A stretch of DNA of 64,000 nucleotides, taken from CAYUEN01 sp964443745. GTDB taxonomy: Bacteria; Campylobacterota; Campylobacteria; Campylobacterales; QNZT01. Position 1 is the first letter of the stretch; each line of letters begins with the position of its first letter. A program made the position numbers and the translations under genes. The DNA is taken from the NCBI GenBank assembly GCA_964443745.1, contig CAYUEN010000005.1, forward strand, positions 14,180-78,179, written 5' to 3'. Positions 1 to 7,804 of the stretch are shown here, piece after piece. The notes beneath the pieces were generated by a model. That model ran no database searches. It was not told the origin of the DNA and saw only the letters and a list, made by a program, of their open reading frames with translations.

Positions 1-1949
1 TCAAAATGGAGTCGCACAACCATCCAAGCTTCATCGAACCCTATCAGGGAGCTGCGACGGGAGTGGGAGGGATTCTCAGAGACGTCTTCACGATGGGAGC
101 CCGCCCTGTCGCCAATCTAAACGCCCTGCGATTCGGTAATATCGAACGCGACGACGAGACGGCCCGACATCAGCGTTATCTGGTGCGCGGCGTGGTCGAA
201 GGCATCGGAGATTACGGCAACTGTATGGGCGTACCCACGATCGGAGGGGAAACCTTTTTCGACGACGCCTACAACGGCAACATTCTCGTCAACGCCTTTA
301 CGCTGGGTATCTGTAAAAAAGAGGATATTTTCTACGGAAGAGCGGAGGGAGTAGGCAATCCCGTCATCTATGTCGGCAGCAAAACGGGACGCGACGGACT
401 CGGCGGTGCGGTGATGAGCAGCGACAGCTTCACCGAAGAGAGCAAATCGCTGCGCCCGACCGTACAGGTGGGAGATCCCTTTACGGAGAAGTTACTGCTT
501 GAAGCGTGTTTGGAGCTTTTCAAGGAGGATTATATCGTCGGAATCCAGGATATGGGGGCGGCGGGACTCACCTCGAGCTCGTTCGAGATGGCCGGCCGCA
601 GCGGAAGCGGTATGGTGATGCATCTGGATCGTGTCCCTGCGAGAGAGGAGGGTATGACGCCGTATGAATTTATGCTGAGCGAATCGCAGGAGCGGATGCT
701 GATCTGTGCGAAAAAGGGATGCGAAAACAATATTATCGAGATTTTCGAAAAGTGGGATCTGGATGTCGCCGTTGTGGGCGAAGTGACGGATACGGGAGAG
801 ATGGAACTCTTTTGGCATGGCCAAAAGGTTGCGCAGATTCCGATCGATCCGATCACCGAAGAGGCTCCCGTACTCGATAGGCCGATTGCAAAACCCGAAT
901 ATTTGGAGCGAATTTCCGATGTGACGCTGGAAGATTTTCCAAAAGTGGAAAACAGCGAGGCTTTCGACAGGCTGATGGAAGAGATGGAGGTGGTGGACAA
1001 AGCCTGGATCTACGACCAATACGACTCGATGGTTCAGACCAACACAGTCAAAGGACCCGGTACGCTCGATGCTTCCGTAATCAGGGTCAAGGAAAACGGC
1101 AAAGCGATCGCGATGAGCAGCGACTGCAATCCGCGTTACTGCTACATCGACCCCAAAGGCGGAGCGGCTGCCGCGGTGATGGAAAGCGGCAGAAACGTCG
1201 CGATGAGCGGGGCGATGCCGTTGGCGATCACCGACTGTTTGAATTTCGGAAATCCCGAGAAACCGGAGACGATGTGGCAATTCGCCAAAGCGACGGAGGG
1301 TATCAAGGAGGCGTGCGAAGCGCTGGTCACTCCGGTGGTGAGCGGAAACGTCTCTTTGTACAACGAAACCGAGGGAGTCGGAGTTTTTCCTACACCGACG
1401 ATCGCGATGGTGGGTGTCAACGAAGATCAAAACCGCGTATTGCCAAGCTGTTTTCAAGAGGAAGGAAATGCGATCTATCTGATCGGCGAGACCGGCCACC
1501 ATTTCGGCGGCAGTCTCTATATGAAATCTCTCTACGGCCAGGTTGCCGGCAGGCTCGCCCCCATCGATTTCAAAAAAGAGCGCCAGTTGTGGGAGTTGAT
1601 CATCGATGCGAATCGTCTGGGGTTGCTGCTTAGCGCCAAAGACGTAAACGTCGGTGGTGTCGCGATCGCTTTGGCGAAGATGTGCGTGCGCAGCGGCATG
1701 GGTGCGGTGGCCGGAATCAGGCTCGAAGACGAAAGGGACCTCTTCTCGGAAAGTTTTTCGAGGGCGATCGTGGAGGTGAAGGATCCGGAAATCTTCGAAT
1801 CCTTCGCCAAAAACTACGACCTTAGAATCGATAGAATCGGAAAGACGGGCGGTACGAAATTCGTCTGCAACGATATCAAAAAAGAGTTGGGTGAATTACA
1901 TGGCCGCTATTTCGGACGTTTCAAAGAGGTGATAGAGCAGGATCTCTAA
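1..1949 (+). CDS. purL: Phosphoribosylformylglycinamidine synthase subunit PurL, 5'-truncated by the window edge
   Basis: Catalytic subunit of FGAM synthase, step four of purine biosynthesis, which amidates FGAR using ATP and ammonia from PurQ. The reading frame is open to the window edge. The first visible Met lies in the conserved stretch MESHNHPSFIEPYQGAATG, which is internal in full-length PurL, so roughly 90 N-terminal residues are missing. Two AIRS-like halves are visible: the second holds GPGTLDASVIRV and SDCNPRYCYIDPKGGAA. The length fits the small PurL type, which needs separate PurS and PurQ subunits; these are encoded on the other strand at 17973-18883. The gene converges on the repeat lipoprotein, with a hairpin between them. 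Confidence 0.96.
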   Translation, partial: KMESHNHPSFIEPYQGAATGVGGILRDVFTMGARPVANLNALRFGNIERDDETARHQRYLVRGVVEGIGDYGNCMGVPTIGGETFFDDAYNGNILVNAFTLGICKKEDIFYGRAEGVGNPVIYVGSKTGRDGLGGAVMSSDSFTEESKSLRPTVQVGDPFTEKLLLEACLELFKEDYIVGIQDMGAAGLTSSSFEMAGRSGSGMVMHLDRVPAREEGMTPYEFMLSESQERMLICAKKGCENNIIEIFEKWDLDVAVVGEVTDTGEMELFWHGQKVAQIPIDPITEEAPVLDRPIAKPEYLERISDVTLEDFPKVENSEAFDRLMEEMEVVDKAWIYDQYDSMVQTNTVKGPGTLDASVIRVKENGKAIAMSSDCNPRYCYIDPKGGAAAAVMESGRNVAMSGAMPLAITDCLNFGNPEKPETMWQFAKATEGIKEACEALVTPVVSGNVSLYNETEGVGVFPTPTIAMVGVNEDQNRVLPSCFQEEGNAIYLIGETGHHFGGSLYMKSLYGQVAGRLAPIDFKKERQLWELIIDANRLGLLLSAKDVNVGGVAIALAKMCVRSGMGAVAGIRLEDERDLFSESFSRAIVEVKDPEIFESFAKNYDLRIDRIGKTGGTKFVCNDIKKELGELHGRYFGRFKEVIEQDL

Positions 1950-1950
1950 A

Positions 1951-1983
1951 AGAGACGCCGCCCCGTAAACGGGTGACGTCTTA
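1951..1983. terminator. Hairpin between convergent purL and the repeat lipoprotein gene
   Basis: AGACG (1953-1957) pairs with CGTCT (1977-1981), and inside it CCCG pairs with CGGG around a TAAA loop. On the minus strand the stem is followed by CTTTT, so it looks like a terminator of the lipoprotein gene. It may also serve purL, although no clear T-run follows on the plus strand. Confidence 0.5.
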
Positions 1984-1999
1984 CTATCAATACAATAGG

Positions 2000-3094
2000 C
2001 TACAAGACGTGGAGCGCTTCGAGCGTCTCCATCGTCAACGCACCGGTCGGAAGCCCTTTGGCTTTTTGGAACTTCGTGACGGCGGCATTGGTTCGCCATC
2101 CGTAGATCCCGTCGATCGGTCCGGGGTTGAAGCCCGCTTTTTTGAGCGCTATCTGCAATTTTCTAATCGTCGCTCTGTTCATGTTCGTCTTACAGAGGAT
2201 ACGCTTCCATTTCACCTGCGCATCAGAGACCTTCACCTTCTTCGTCACCGTCTGATAGACGGCGGGAATGGTCACTTTCTCCACTTTTGCCGGCTCGACG
2301 AGCTCTTTGACCCTGACCGTTTTGTAAACCGCCGGAATTTTGACTGTCTTGGTTGTAGCCGGCTTGTCGATCACTTTTTTGGTAATCGTCTTGTAGACAG
2401 GCGGGATCTTGACCGTTTTGGTCGTGGCGGGAGAGACGAGAACCTTTTTGGTAATCGTTTTGTAAAGAGCCGGCACTTTCACCAGACACATAATTTCACC
2501 TGTGAGATTGTCAACCTTTTCGATCGGTCCACGTCCTCTTTTCCAGATCGTGTGGGCGGGTTTGACCAACACCTTTTCTGTGACGGTTTTGTAGACGGGT
2601 GGTACGGTGATCACCTTTTCACCCCCTTCTCGCACCAACACTTTCTCCTTGACGGTTTTGTAAGTAGGGGGGATGGTGACGATTTTCTCTCCGGCTTCCT
2701 TGACCAAAATCTTTTTGGTGACCCACTTGTATTTGGCGGGAATGACACGAATTTTTTCACCCGCCTCTTTTTTCAAAACTTTTTCCGTTACGAGGCGGTA
2801 TTGTGCGGGTATCAATACGCGTGCGTAACATTCGCCGGGTTTGGCATTGGGAGGGTAGAGTTCGTTACCGGAGGGAACGACGACCTCTTTGACGATCGTT
2901 TTTTGTTGCTGTTTTCTCGCCTCTTCGATAGCGGCATGGAGTGCTGCGATCTGTCTGTCCTTTTCGTCGATCGTCGCATTGCCAACCTCTTTGGGCTTGA
3001 CGACGCAGCCGTCTTTCGGGCTACAGCCGCTCATACCCAGGGCTATGGCGGCTCCAATGGCCAAGATCAGGGGCCTTTTTAGATATTGATTCAT
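2000..3094 (-). CDS. Lipoprotein with eight YKTV-type repeats and a C-terminal peptidoglycan-binding domain
   Basis: A 364-residue lipoprotein with a hydrophobic N-terminus and lipobox ending at Cys24 (GMSGC). A short charged helix precedes a run of about eight imperfect repeats of about 23 residues (roughly 93-285), each close to 'I-P-P-x-Y-K-T-V-T-x-K-V-L-V-x-x-A'. A longer insert after repeat four carries WKRGRGP and a Cys, and WKRILC after repeat eight resembles it. Residues 300-364 (LQIALKKAGFNPGPIDGIYG) form a PG_binding_1 domain. The likely place is the periplasm, anchored in a membrane and touching the cell wall. I know no named function. The repeats suggest an extended beta structure or spacer; that is inference. 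Confidence 0.8.
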   Translation of the reverse strand: MNQYLKRPLILAIGAAIALGMSGCSPKDGCVVKPKEVGNATIDEKDRQIAALHAAIEEARKQQQKTIVKEVVVPSGNELYPPNAKPGECYARVLIPAQYRLVTEKVLKKEAGEKIRVIPAKYKWVTKKILVKEAGEKIVTIPPTYKTVKEKVLVREGGEKVITVPPVYKTVTEKVLVKPAHTIWKRGRGPIEKVDNLTGEIMCLVKVPALYKTITKKVLVSPATTKTVKIPPVYKTITKKVIDKPATTKTVKIPAVYKTVRVKELVEPAKVEKVTIPAVYQTVTKKVKVSDAQVKWKRILCKTNMNRATIRKLQIALKKAGFNPGPIDGIYGWRTNAAVTKFQKAKGLPTGALTMETLEALHVL

Positions 3095-3180
3095 TCCAAA
3101 CTCCTATTGAATTTACGTTTGGAATATTATGATATAAAATTCGTTACAGTTCTATGATGATATTAGTTTAAATAATTTAT

Positions 3181-3639
3181 TTATCCCTTTTTAATATTCA
3201 ATAATTTTTTCACTTTCTCACTGACACGCTTTCCGTCGGCACCGGGGCCCGTCTTTTCGAGTGTCGCTTTGACCACTTTTCCCATATCTTTCATACTTGT
3301 CGCACCGATTTGTGCGATCGTCTCTTCGACGATTTTCTCCAACTTTTCATCGCTCAGTTGCTCGGGAAGGTATCGTTTGAGAATTCGGGCTTCTGTCTCC
3401 TCCTTTTCGAAGAGATCTTCGCGGCCGGCTTCTTTGTATTGCTTAGCGGCATCTTCACGCTGCTTGATCGATTTTTGAATGATTTTGTAGATCTCCTCGT
3501 CGCTAAGCTCTTTGCGTTCGTCGACTTCGACCTGTTTGATCGCGCTCATCAGAAAACGGATCGTGTCTCGTCTGAAATTCTCTCTGTTTTTCATCGCCTC
3601 TTTCAGGTCGGATTTAAGACGTTCTTTCAAACTATTCAA
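3181..3639 (-). CDS. yqeY: GatB/YqeY domain protein
   Basis: A small protein homologous to the C-terminal tRNA-binding tail of the amidotransferase GatB; its cellular role is not settled. Key stretches are LKEAMKNRENFRRDTIRFL, LSDEEIYKIIQKSIKQR, a central RYLPEQLSDEKLEKIV and the GADGKRVSEKVK end. I chose the TTG at 3639, giving 152 residues, because AGGAG sits six bases upstream and the length fits the family. An ATG start further upstream would add 14 atypical residues. The gene is divergent from flgH, whose sigma-54-like promoter lies just upstream of this start. Confidence 0.88.
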   Translation of the reverse strand: MNSLKERLKSDLKEAMKNRENFRRDTIRFLMSAIKQVEVDERKELSDEEIYKIIQKSIKQREDAAKQYKEAGREDLFEKEETEARILKRYLPEQLSDEKLEKIVEETIAQIGATSMKDMGKVVKATLEKTGPGADGKRVSEKVKKLLNIKKG

Positions 3640-3651
3640 TTTTTTCTCCTT

Positions 3652-3669
3652 TTGGAACAATAAGTGCTT
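3652..3669 (+). promoter_or_regulatory. Sigma-54 (RpoN) type promoter of flgH
   Basis: The sequence TTGGAACAATAAGTGCTT has GG at 3654-3655 and GC at 3666-3667, the exact 12-base phase of a -24/-12 element. It closely resembles the TTGGAAC-N-TTGCTT elements of Campylobacter flagellar genes. A start near 3679 would leave a leader of about 23 bases before the flgH ATG at 3702. Confidence 0.65.
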
Positions 3670-3701
3670 CATTATATCCAAACATCTTTAGGAAAAAAGT
3701 C

Positions 3702-4400
3702 ATGATCAAACTCCTCTTTTCCCTCATCGCCATTCTGTTTGGACTGAGTGGATGTACCGCACACCAGGTCGAACCCCGTATCTCCATGCAGCCGCCGCTC
3801 TATGTCAAACAAGAGACACATTGTCGCGTTCGGCCCAAAGAGCAAACAAGCGGTCATGAAGGGAGTATTTACGGGCGTGGCGAAAATCCACTCTTCTACG
3901 ATAAAAAGGCGATGCGTGTCAACGATATCGTCACGGTCGTCATCAACGAAAGCACGTTTCAATCTTCCCAAGGCGACAAAAAGATCTCCGACAGCTCCCA
4001 AAATCGTATGGGCGGAGGTGTTTTCAGCGGAGCGCTCGCCGGTCCGCTCAACGGTCTGACGGATATCGGATTCAAGACCGGGTCCAACAATAGCTTCAGC
4101 GCTACGGGAAGGAATTCGAGAAACGAGAAATTTTCCACCACGATCACCGCTCGAGTCGTCAAAGTGCTCGACAACGGAAACTATTTCATAGCCGGAAGCC
4201 GGGAACTGCTGTTAAACGGCACCAAGCAGATCGTCGAGATAACCGGTGTGATCCGCCCTTACGATATCGACGAAACCAATACGATAGATTCCAAATATAT
4301 CGCCGATGCGAAGATCCATTACGAAACGGAAGGGGATATCAGGGAAGCCGTGCGAAAACCGTGGGGATCGCGAATCGTAGAGAGTATCTGGCCTTTTTAG
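3702..4400 (+). CDS. flgH: Flagellar L-ring protein FlgH
   Basis: Outer-membrane lipoprotein that forms the L-ring bushing around the flagellar rod. It has 232 residues, with the lipobox at LSGC (Cys18). Family signatures include GSIYGRGENPLFYDKKAMRV, the strand NDIVTVVINES, and the C-terminal NGNYFIAGSRELLLNGTKQ followed by ITGVIRPYDI. The end IVESIWPF is typical. It stands alone here among non-flagellar genes, as is common for scattered flagellar genes in Campylobacterota, and is preceded by a sigma-54-type promoter, consistent with middle-class flagellar control. Confidence 0.95.
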   Translation: MIKLLFSLIAILFGLSGCTAHQVEPRISMQPPLYVKQETHCRVRPKEQTSGHEGSIYGRGENPLFYDKKAMRVNDIVTVVINESTFQSSQGDKKISDSSQNRMGGGVFSGALAGPLNGLTDIGFKTGSNNSFSATGRNSRNEKFSTTITARVVKVLDNGNYFIAGSRELLLNGTKQIVEITGVIRPYDIDETNTIDSKYIADAKIHYETEGDIREAVRKPWGSRIVESIWPF

Positions 4401-4428
4401 AGGGTCAAAATGAAATATTTTGAACCCT
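4401..4428 (+). terminator. Hairpin directly after flgH
   Basis: AGGGTCAAAAT (4401-4411) pairs with ATTTTGAACCCT (4417-4428), leaving one bulged A and a 5-base loop. No T-run follows, so termination may be partial. It lies between flgH and rmuC. Confidence 0.4.
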
Positions 4429-4456
4429 TCTAAGAGAATTGTAGTACAATGGAGGA

Positions 4457-5716
4457 ATGTTTTTAGATCCCCAGGCACTCAATTTTCTCACCGGCTTCAT
4501 GTTCGCGCTGCTGCTGGCGTTTTTGCTGTTTTGGCGCCTTTACACCCAAAAAGTCGAAGAGATCATAGGGCGTACGGAGAGATACCTGGAGAGATACCGG
4601 GAGCAGGGTAGGGCGCTGGAAACGCAGCTGCAAAAACTGCACGAACAGAATACGCGGCTATCGAGCGAAAAGGCGATTCTCGAAGAGAAGGCATCCTTCC
4701 TGGATCGACAATACCGCGCACTCCTCGAGGCGCAGGAGCGACAGAAAGAGAGCTTCGAAAACATAGCCCAAAACATTTTGGAGAGCAAAAGCGAAAAACT
4801 CCATCGTACGAACCAAACCTCGCTGATGCAGCTTCTTTCGCCGTTTAAAAACGAAATCGAACACTTCAACGAAAAGGTGGAGAAGTATTACGCACAGGAG
4901 GCGAAAGAGCGTTTCTCCCTGGTGCGTGAGATAGAAAAACTGCGGGATCTGAACAAACAGATCGCCCAGGATGCCGTGAATTTGACCAACGCATTGAAAT
5001 TCGATTCCAAAGTGCAGGGAAATTGGGGAGAGGTGGTGTTGGAGAGGATCCTCGAAAACAGTGGCCTCAAAAGAAACAGGGAGTACGAAATTCAAAAAGC
5101 CTTTTCCTCGAAGGAGGGAGAGCGGATGATTCCCGATGTCATCGTCCATCTGCCAGAACAAAAAGATGTCATCATCGATGCGAAAGTCTCCCTGAAAGCC
5201 TACGAACAATACCATGCCACCTCGAAAGAGCGATATAAAAAAGAGCATCTGCAATCGATCATGCAACATATCAAAAGACTCGGCGAAAAGAGATACCATC
5301 AGCTCGAAGGGGTACGCTCGCTCGATTACGTATTGCTCTTCATTCCCATCGAAGGGGCGTTCATGTTGGCTCTCGAAGAGGATCCAGCTCTTTACGAAAA
5401 AGCCTACACCCGCAATATCATCCTCGTCACGCCTTCGACGCTGCTTGCGGTGCTAAGAACGATACAAAACAGTTGGCGTTACGAATATCAGAACAAAAAC
5501 GCCGAAATGATCGCAAAAAAAGCGGGAGCGCTGTATGATAAATTTGTCGCATTCACCGAAGAGATGCAGCAGATCCAAAAGGCGCTGGCAAAAGCGCAAG
5601 CGGCCTATGAGGGCGCATACCGTAAACTCGGCAGCGGTAAAGGAAATCTGATCAATCGCGCGAACGAACTCAAACGGATGGAGGGGGTCGTCACCCAAAA
5701 AACGCTGAAAGAGTAG
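4457..5716 (+). CDS. rmuC: RmuC-family protein
   Basis: RmuC proteins limit recombination between inverted repeats in E. coli and carry a nuclease-like core. This one has 419 residues. A membrane segment at about 6-25 (FLTGFMFALLLAFLLFW) is followed by a long coiled coil to about residue 140. The RmuC core follows, with VQGNWGEVVLERILENSGL, PDVIVHLPEQKDVIIDAKV and YVLLFIPIEGAFMLAL. The core Asp and Lys in DVIIDAKVSLKAY fit the PD-(D/E)XK-like motif. A possible -10 box (TACAAT, 4445-4450) lies so close to the ATG that the mRNA could be nearly leaderless. Confidence 0.92.
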   Translation: MFLDPQALNFLTGFMFALLLAFLLFWRLYTQKVEEIIGRTERYLERYREQGRALETQLQKLHEQNTRLSSEKAILEEKASFLDRQYRALLEAQERQKESFENIAQNILESKSEKLHRTNQTSLMQLLSPFKNEIEHFNEKVEKYYAQEAKERFSLVREIEKLRDLNKQIAQDAVNLTNALKFDSKVQGNWGEVVLERILENSGLKRNREYEIQKAFSSKEGERMIPDVIVHLPEQKDVIIDAKVSLKAYEQYHATSKERYKKEHLQSIMQHIKRLGEKRYHQLEGVRSLDYVLLFIPIEGAFMLALEEDPALYEKAYTRNIILVTPSTLLAVLRTIQNSWRYEYQNKNAEMIAKKAGALYDKFVAFTEEMQQIQKALAKAQAAYEGAYRKLGSGKGNLINRANELKRMEGVVTQKTLKE

Positions 5717-5778
5717 CCAACTATTTTTCAAGAGAATATATATTATGTTAACCAAAAGAGAGATCGCGGGAAGGGGGG

Positions 5779-7122
5779 CTATTTTCCCAGGCAGAACGAT
5801 CCGAACATTCGATCTAGAATCTCTTCTCTCTCAAACGGCGTGGTAATCATGGCCATCGCTTCGATCGCGTCGTTCAATTCGTAGGCGAAGAGTTCGAATT
5901 CGCCGTTTTCCAGCAGTTTGCGTGCACGTTTTATCGCTTCGTTTGCTTTCGTGACCTGATGGATCTGGCGTTTGTTGATTAGGATCATATCGTCCGTTCG
6001 GCTTTGTCCGTCCAGATATTCCCGCAGTTTTCGGATCAAGACGGAGGTGTCTTCCCTGACGCTGATCGTCATGGGTTCGTACGCCGATAGCCGATCGGCC
6101 TCGAATCTGGGAGGCAGGTCCTTTTTGTTCAACAAAACGAAGATCCGTTTGCGCTCTTTGTACTTCTCCAAAAGATCCACGATTTTCCGATCGTCGCTGT
6201 CCATCGGAAGGCTTCGGTCGAAGAGTGCGATGACGATGTCGGCGTTTTCGACCGAAGCGATCGCCCTTTGAATTCCGATCTTTTCTATCGTCTCCTCGCT
6301 TTCGCGGATACCGGCCGTATCGATGATCCTTACAAGGTGGGTGCCGATTTTGAGAGACTCTTCGATCGTATCGCGCGTCGTGCCGGCGATTTCGCTGGTG
6401 ATCGCGCGGTTGTAGTGCAAAAGGGCATTCAAGAGCGAACTCTTGCCGACGTTTGGTTTGCCCACGATCGCGATACGAAACCCCTCTATCAACCCTTCCC
6501 TGCTCCGACTCGCTTCGAGCGTTCTGTTCAGTTCGTTTTCGATTTTGCGAAGTTTCGCGTCGATTCTGGAGAGCAGATCTTTGGGCAGATCTTCCTCGGC
6601 GTAGTCGATCGTCACCTCTATATAAGCGAGAATTTCCACCAGTTCGGTACGGATCGTCTCCACGTACGTTTTGAGCGATCCCATAAGCTGTCTGCCCAGC
6701 AATCTGGCCGCATCTTCGCTCTTGGCGTTGATCAAAGAGGCGATCGCTTCGGCTTTGGTCATATCCATTTTACCGTTTAAAAGAGCCCGTTTGGTGAATT
6801 CCCCCGGCTTTGCGAGCCTGGCTCCCAGTTCCAGGATGCGTTCGAGTACCATGGATGCCACGATGGTTCCTCCATGGCATTGAAATTCCACGATATCCTC
6901 ACCGGTGAAACTGTAGGGGGCTTTGAAATAGATGACGATCGCTTCGTCCAACGGTTGCTCGTTGGCATCATGGAGGACTTTGAGTGTCGCATTTCTTGGA
7001 GAAAAGGAGAGATGATGCGTCATTTTCTGGGCGATCGTGAGCGCTCCGGGCCCACTGACACGCACGATCGCGATCCCCCCTACTCCATGCGGTGTTGCGA
7101 TGGCGGCGATGGTCTCAGCGAT
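5779..7122 (-). CDS. mnmE: tRNA modification GTPase MnmE, probably starting at ATC
   Basis: With MnmG it forms the 5-carboxymethylaminomethyl group on U34 of tRNAs. Visible are the N-terminal folate-binding domain, a G domain with GKPNVGKSS, GTTRDTI, DTAGIRE and NKKD, and the C-terminal FCLGK. The only usual start is the GTG at 7065, which would drop the conserved first strand. The frame upstream reads AETIAAIATPHGVGGIAI, matching the family N-terminus. No ATG, GTG or TTG precedes it in frame. ATC at 7122 lies six bases after GGGGAG, aligns with the usual initiator Met, and overlaps the jag stop by 8 bases, the same overlap as yidD-yidC and yidC-jag. This gives 447 residues. Confidence 0.93.
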   Translation of the reverse strand: MAETIAAIATPHGVGGIAIVRVSGPGALTIAQKMTHHLSFSPRNATLKVLHDANEQPLDEAIVIYFKAPYSFTGEDIVEFQCHGGTIVASMVLERILELGARLAKPGEFTKRALLNGKMDMTKAEAIASLINAKSEDAARLLGRQLMGSLKTYVETIRTELVEILAYIEVTIDYAEEDLPKDLLSRIDAKLRKIENELNRTLEASRSREGLIEGFRIAIVGKPNVGKSSLLNALLHYNRAITSEIAGTTRDTIEESLKIGTHLVRIIDTAGIRESEETIEKIGIQRAIASVENADIVIALFDRSLPMDSDDRKIVDLLEKYKERKRIFVLLNKKDLPPRFEADRLSAYEPMTISVREDTSVLIRKLREYLDGQSRTDDMILINKRQIHQVTKANEAIKRARKLLENGEFELFAYELNDAIEAMAMITTPFEREEILDRMFGSFCLGK

Positions 7123-7804
7123 GCTGGTCTCCCCTGAACGGATTGACGACGACGATTTTGCGTCCGTTGCGAAGCGATTTGATCGCGACGTATTTATCCG
7201 GATATTTCTCCCGCAGATATTCGAGAGCGATTTTCACGAGAATGCCGTCAAGCGGTTTGGTTTGGGCTTTGCCGGTTTGTTCCACCCTCTCCTCCACCCC
7301 TTTGAGATAGTTTTTCATCGCCTCTTTCTGATTTTTGAGAAATTCCGCGATCTCCAAAGAGATCCCCAAGTTGTATTTGATCTTGATCCAGTTGTGAAGC
7401 ATATAGGAGATCGCTTTGTAGCGGTAGCCCTCCTTGCCGATCAAAAGTGCGGCGTCGGGACCGTCGAGCCGAATATAGACGGTATCGTCTTCGAAACGGA
7501 GCTCTTTCAAAGCGATATCGAAACAACTCTCCTCCATCAGTGCCCGTATTCCCTCCCCTATCTCCTCCAAAACCGCCTCTTTTTCCTGCGGATTTTCTAT
7601 GATGGCGTGTTTTGCTCTTTTGAGACGTTTCTCTTCGGATCCTTTTCGAACGGCCTTGATGATCGCATCTTTGGCGAACAGGCCGAAAATACCACGCGAA
7701 GGCGCCTGCAAAATTTCGATGTCCAGCTCGGTAACCGAGCAGGAAAGCTCCTTCGCCGCGGTGGCATACGCCTCTTCGAGTGTTTTGGCCGTGATTCTAA
7801 CCAT
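7115..7804 (-). CDS. jag: Jag/KhpB RNA-binding protein
   Basis: RNA-binding protein usually encoded beside yidC. It has 229 residues: an N-terminal Jag domain (MVRITAKTLEEAYATAAKEL ... APSRGIFGLFAKDA), a linker, a KH domain with the loop LIGKEGYRYKAISYML, and an R3H-like end (ALEYLREKYPDKYVAIKSL). Its start overlaps the yidC stop by 8 bases and its own stop overlaps the proposed mnmE start by 8 bases, so translation is probably coupled along the operon. Confidence 0.9.
   Translation of the reverse strand: MVRITAKTLEEAYATAAKELSCSVTELDIEILQAPSRGIFGLFAKDAIIKAVRKGSEEKRLKRAKHAIIENPQEKEAVLEEIGEGIRALMEESCFDIALKELRFEDDTVYIRLDGPDAALLIGKEGYRYKAISYMLHNWIKIKYNLGISLEIAEFLKNQKEAMKNYLKGVEERVEQTGKAQTKPLDGILVKIALEYLREKYPDKYVAIKSLRNGRKIVVVNPFRGDQHR

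Noticed and set aside
2270..2830. Repeated DNA resembling a tandem or CRISPR-like array
   Set aside because: The periodicity is that of protein repeats of about 69 bases with no conserved identical DNA repeat or variable spacers.
1973..3082. A 369-residue plus-strand frame rich in Phe, Asp and Arg
   Set aside because: Antisense of the repeat lipoprotein; its apparent repeats mirror the YKTV repeats on the other strand.
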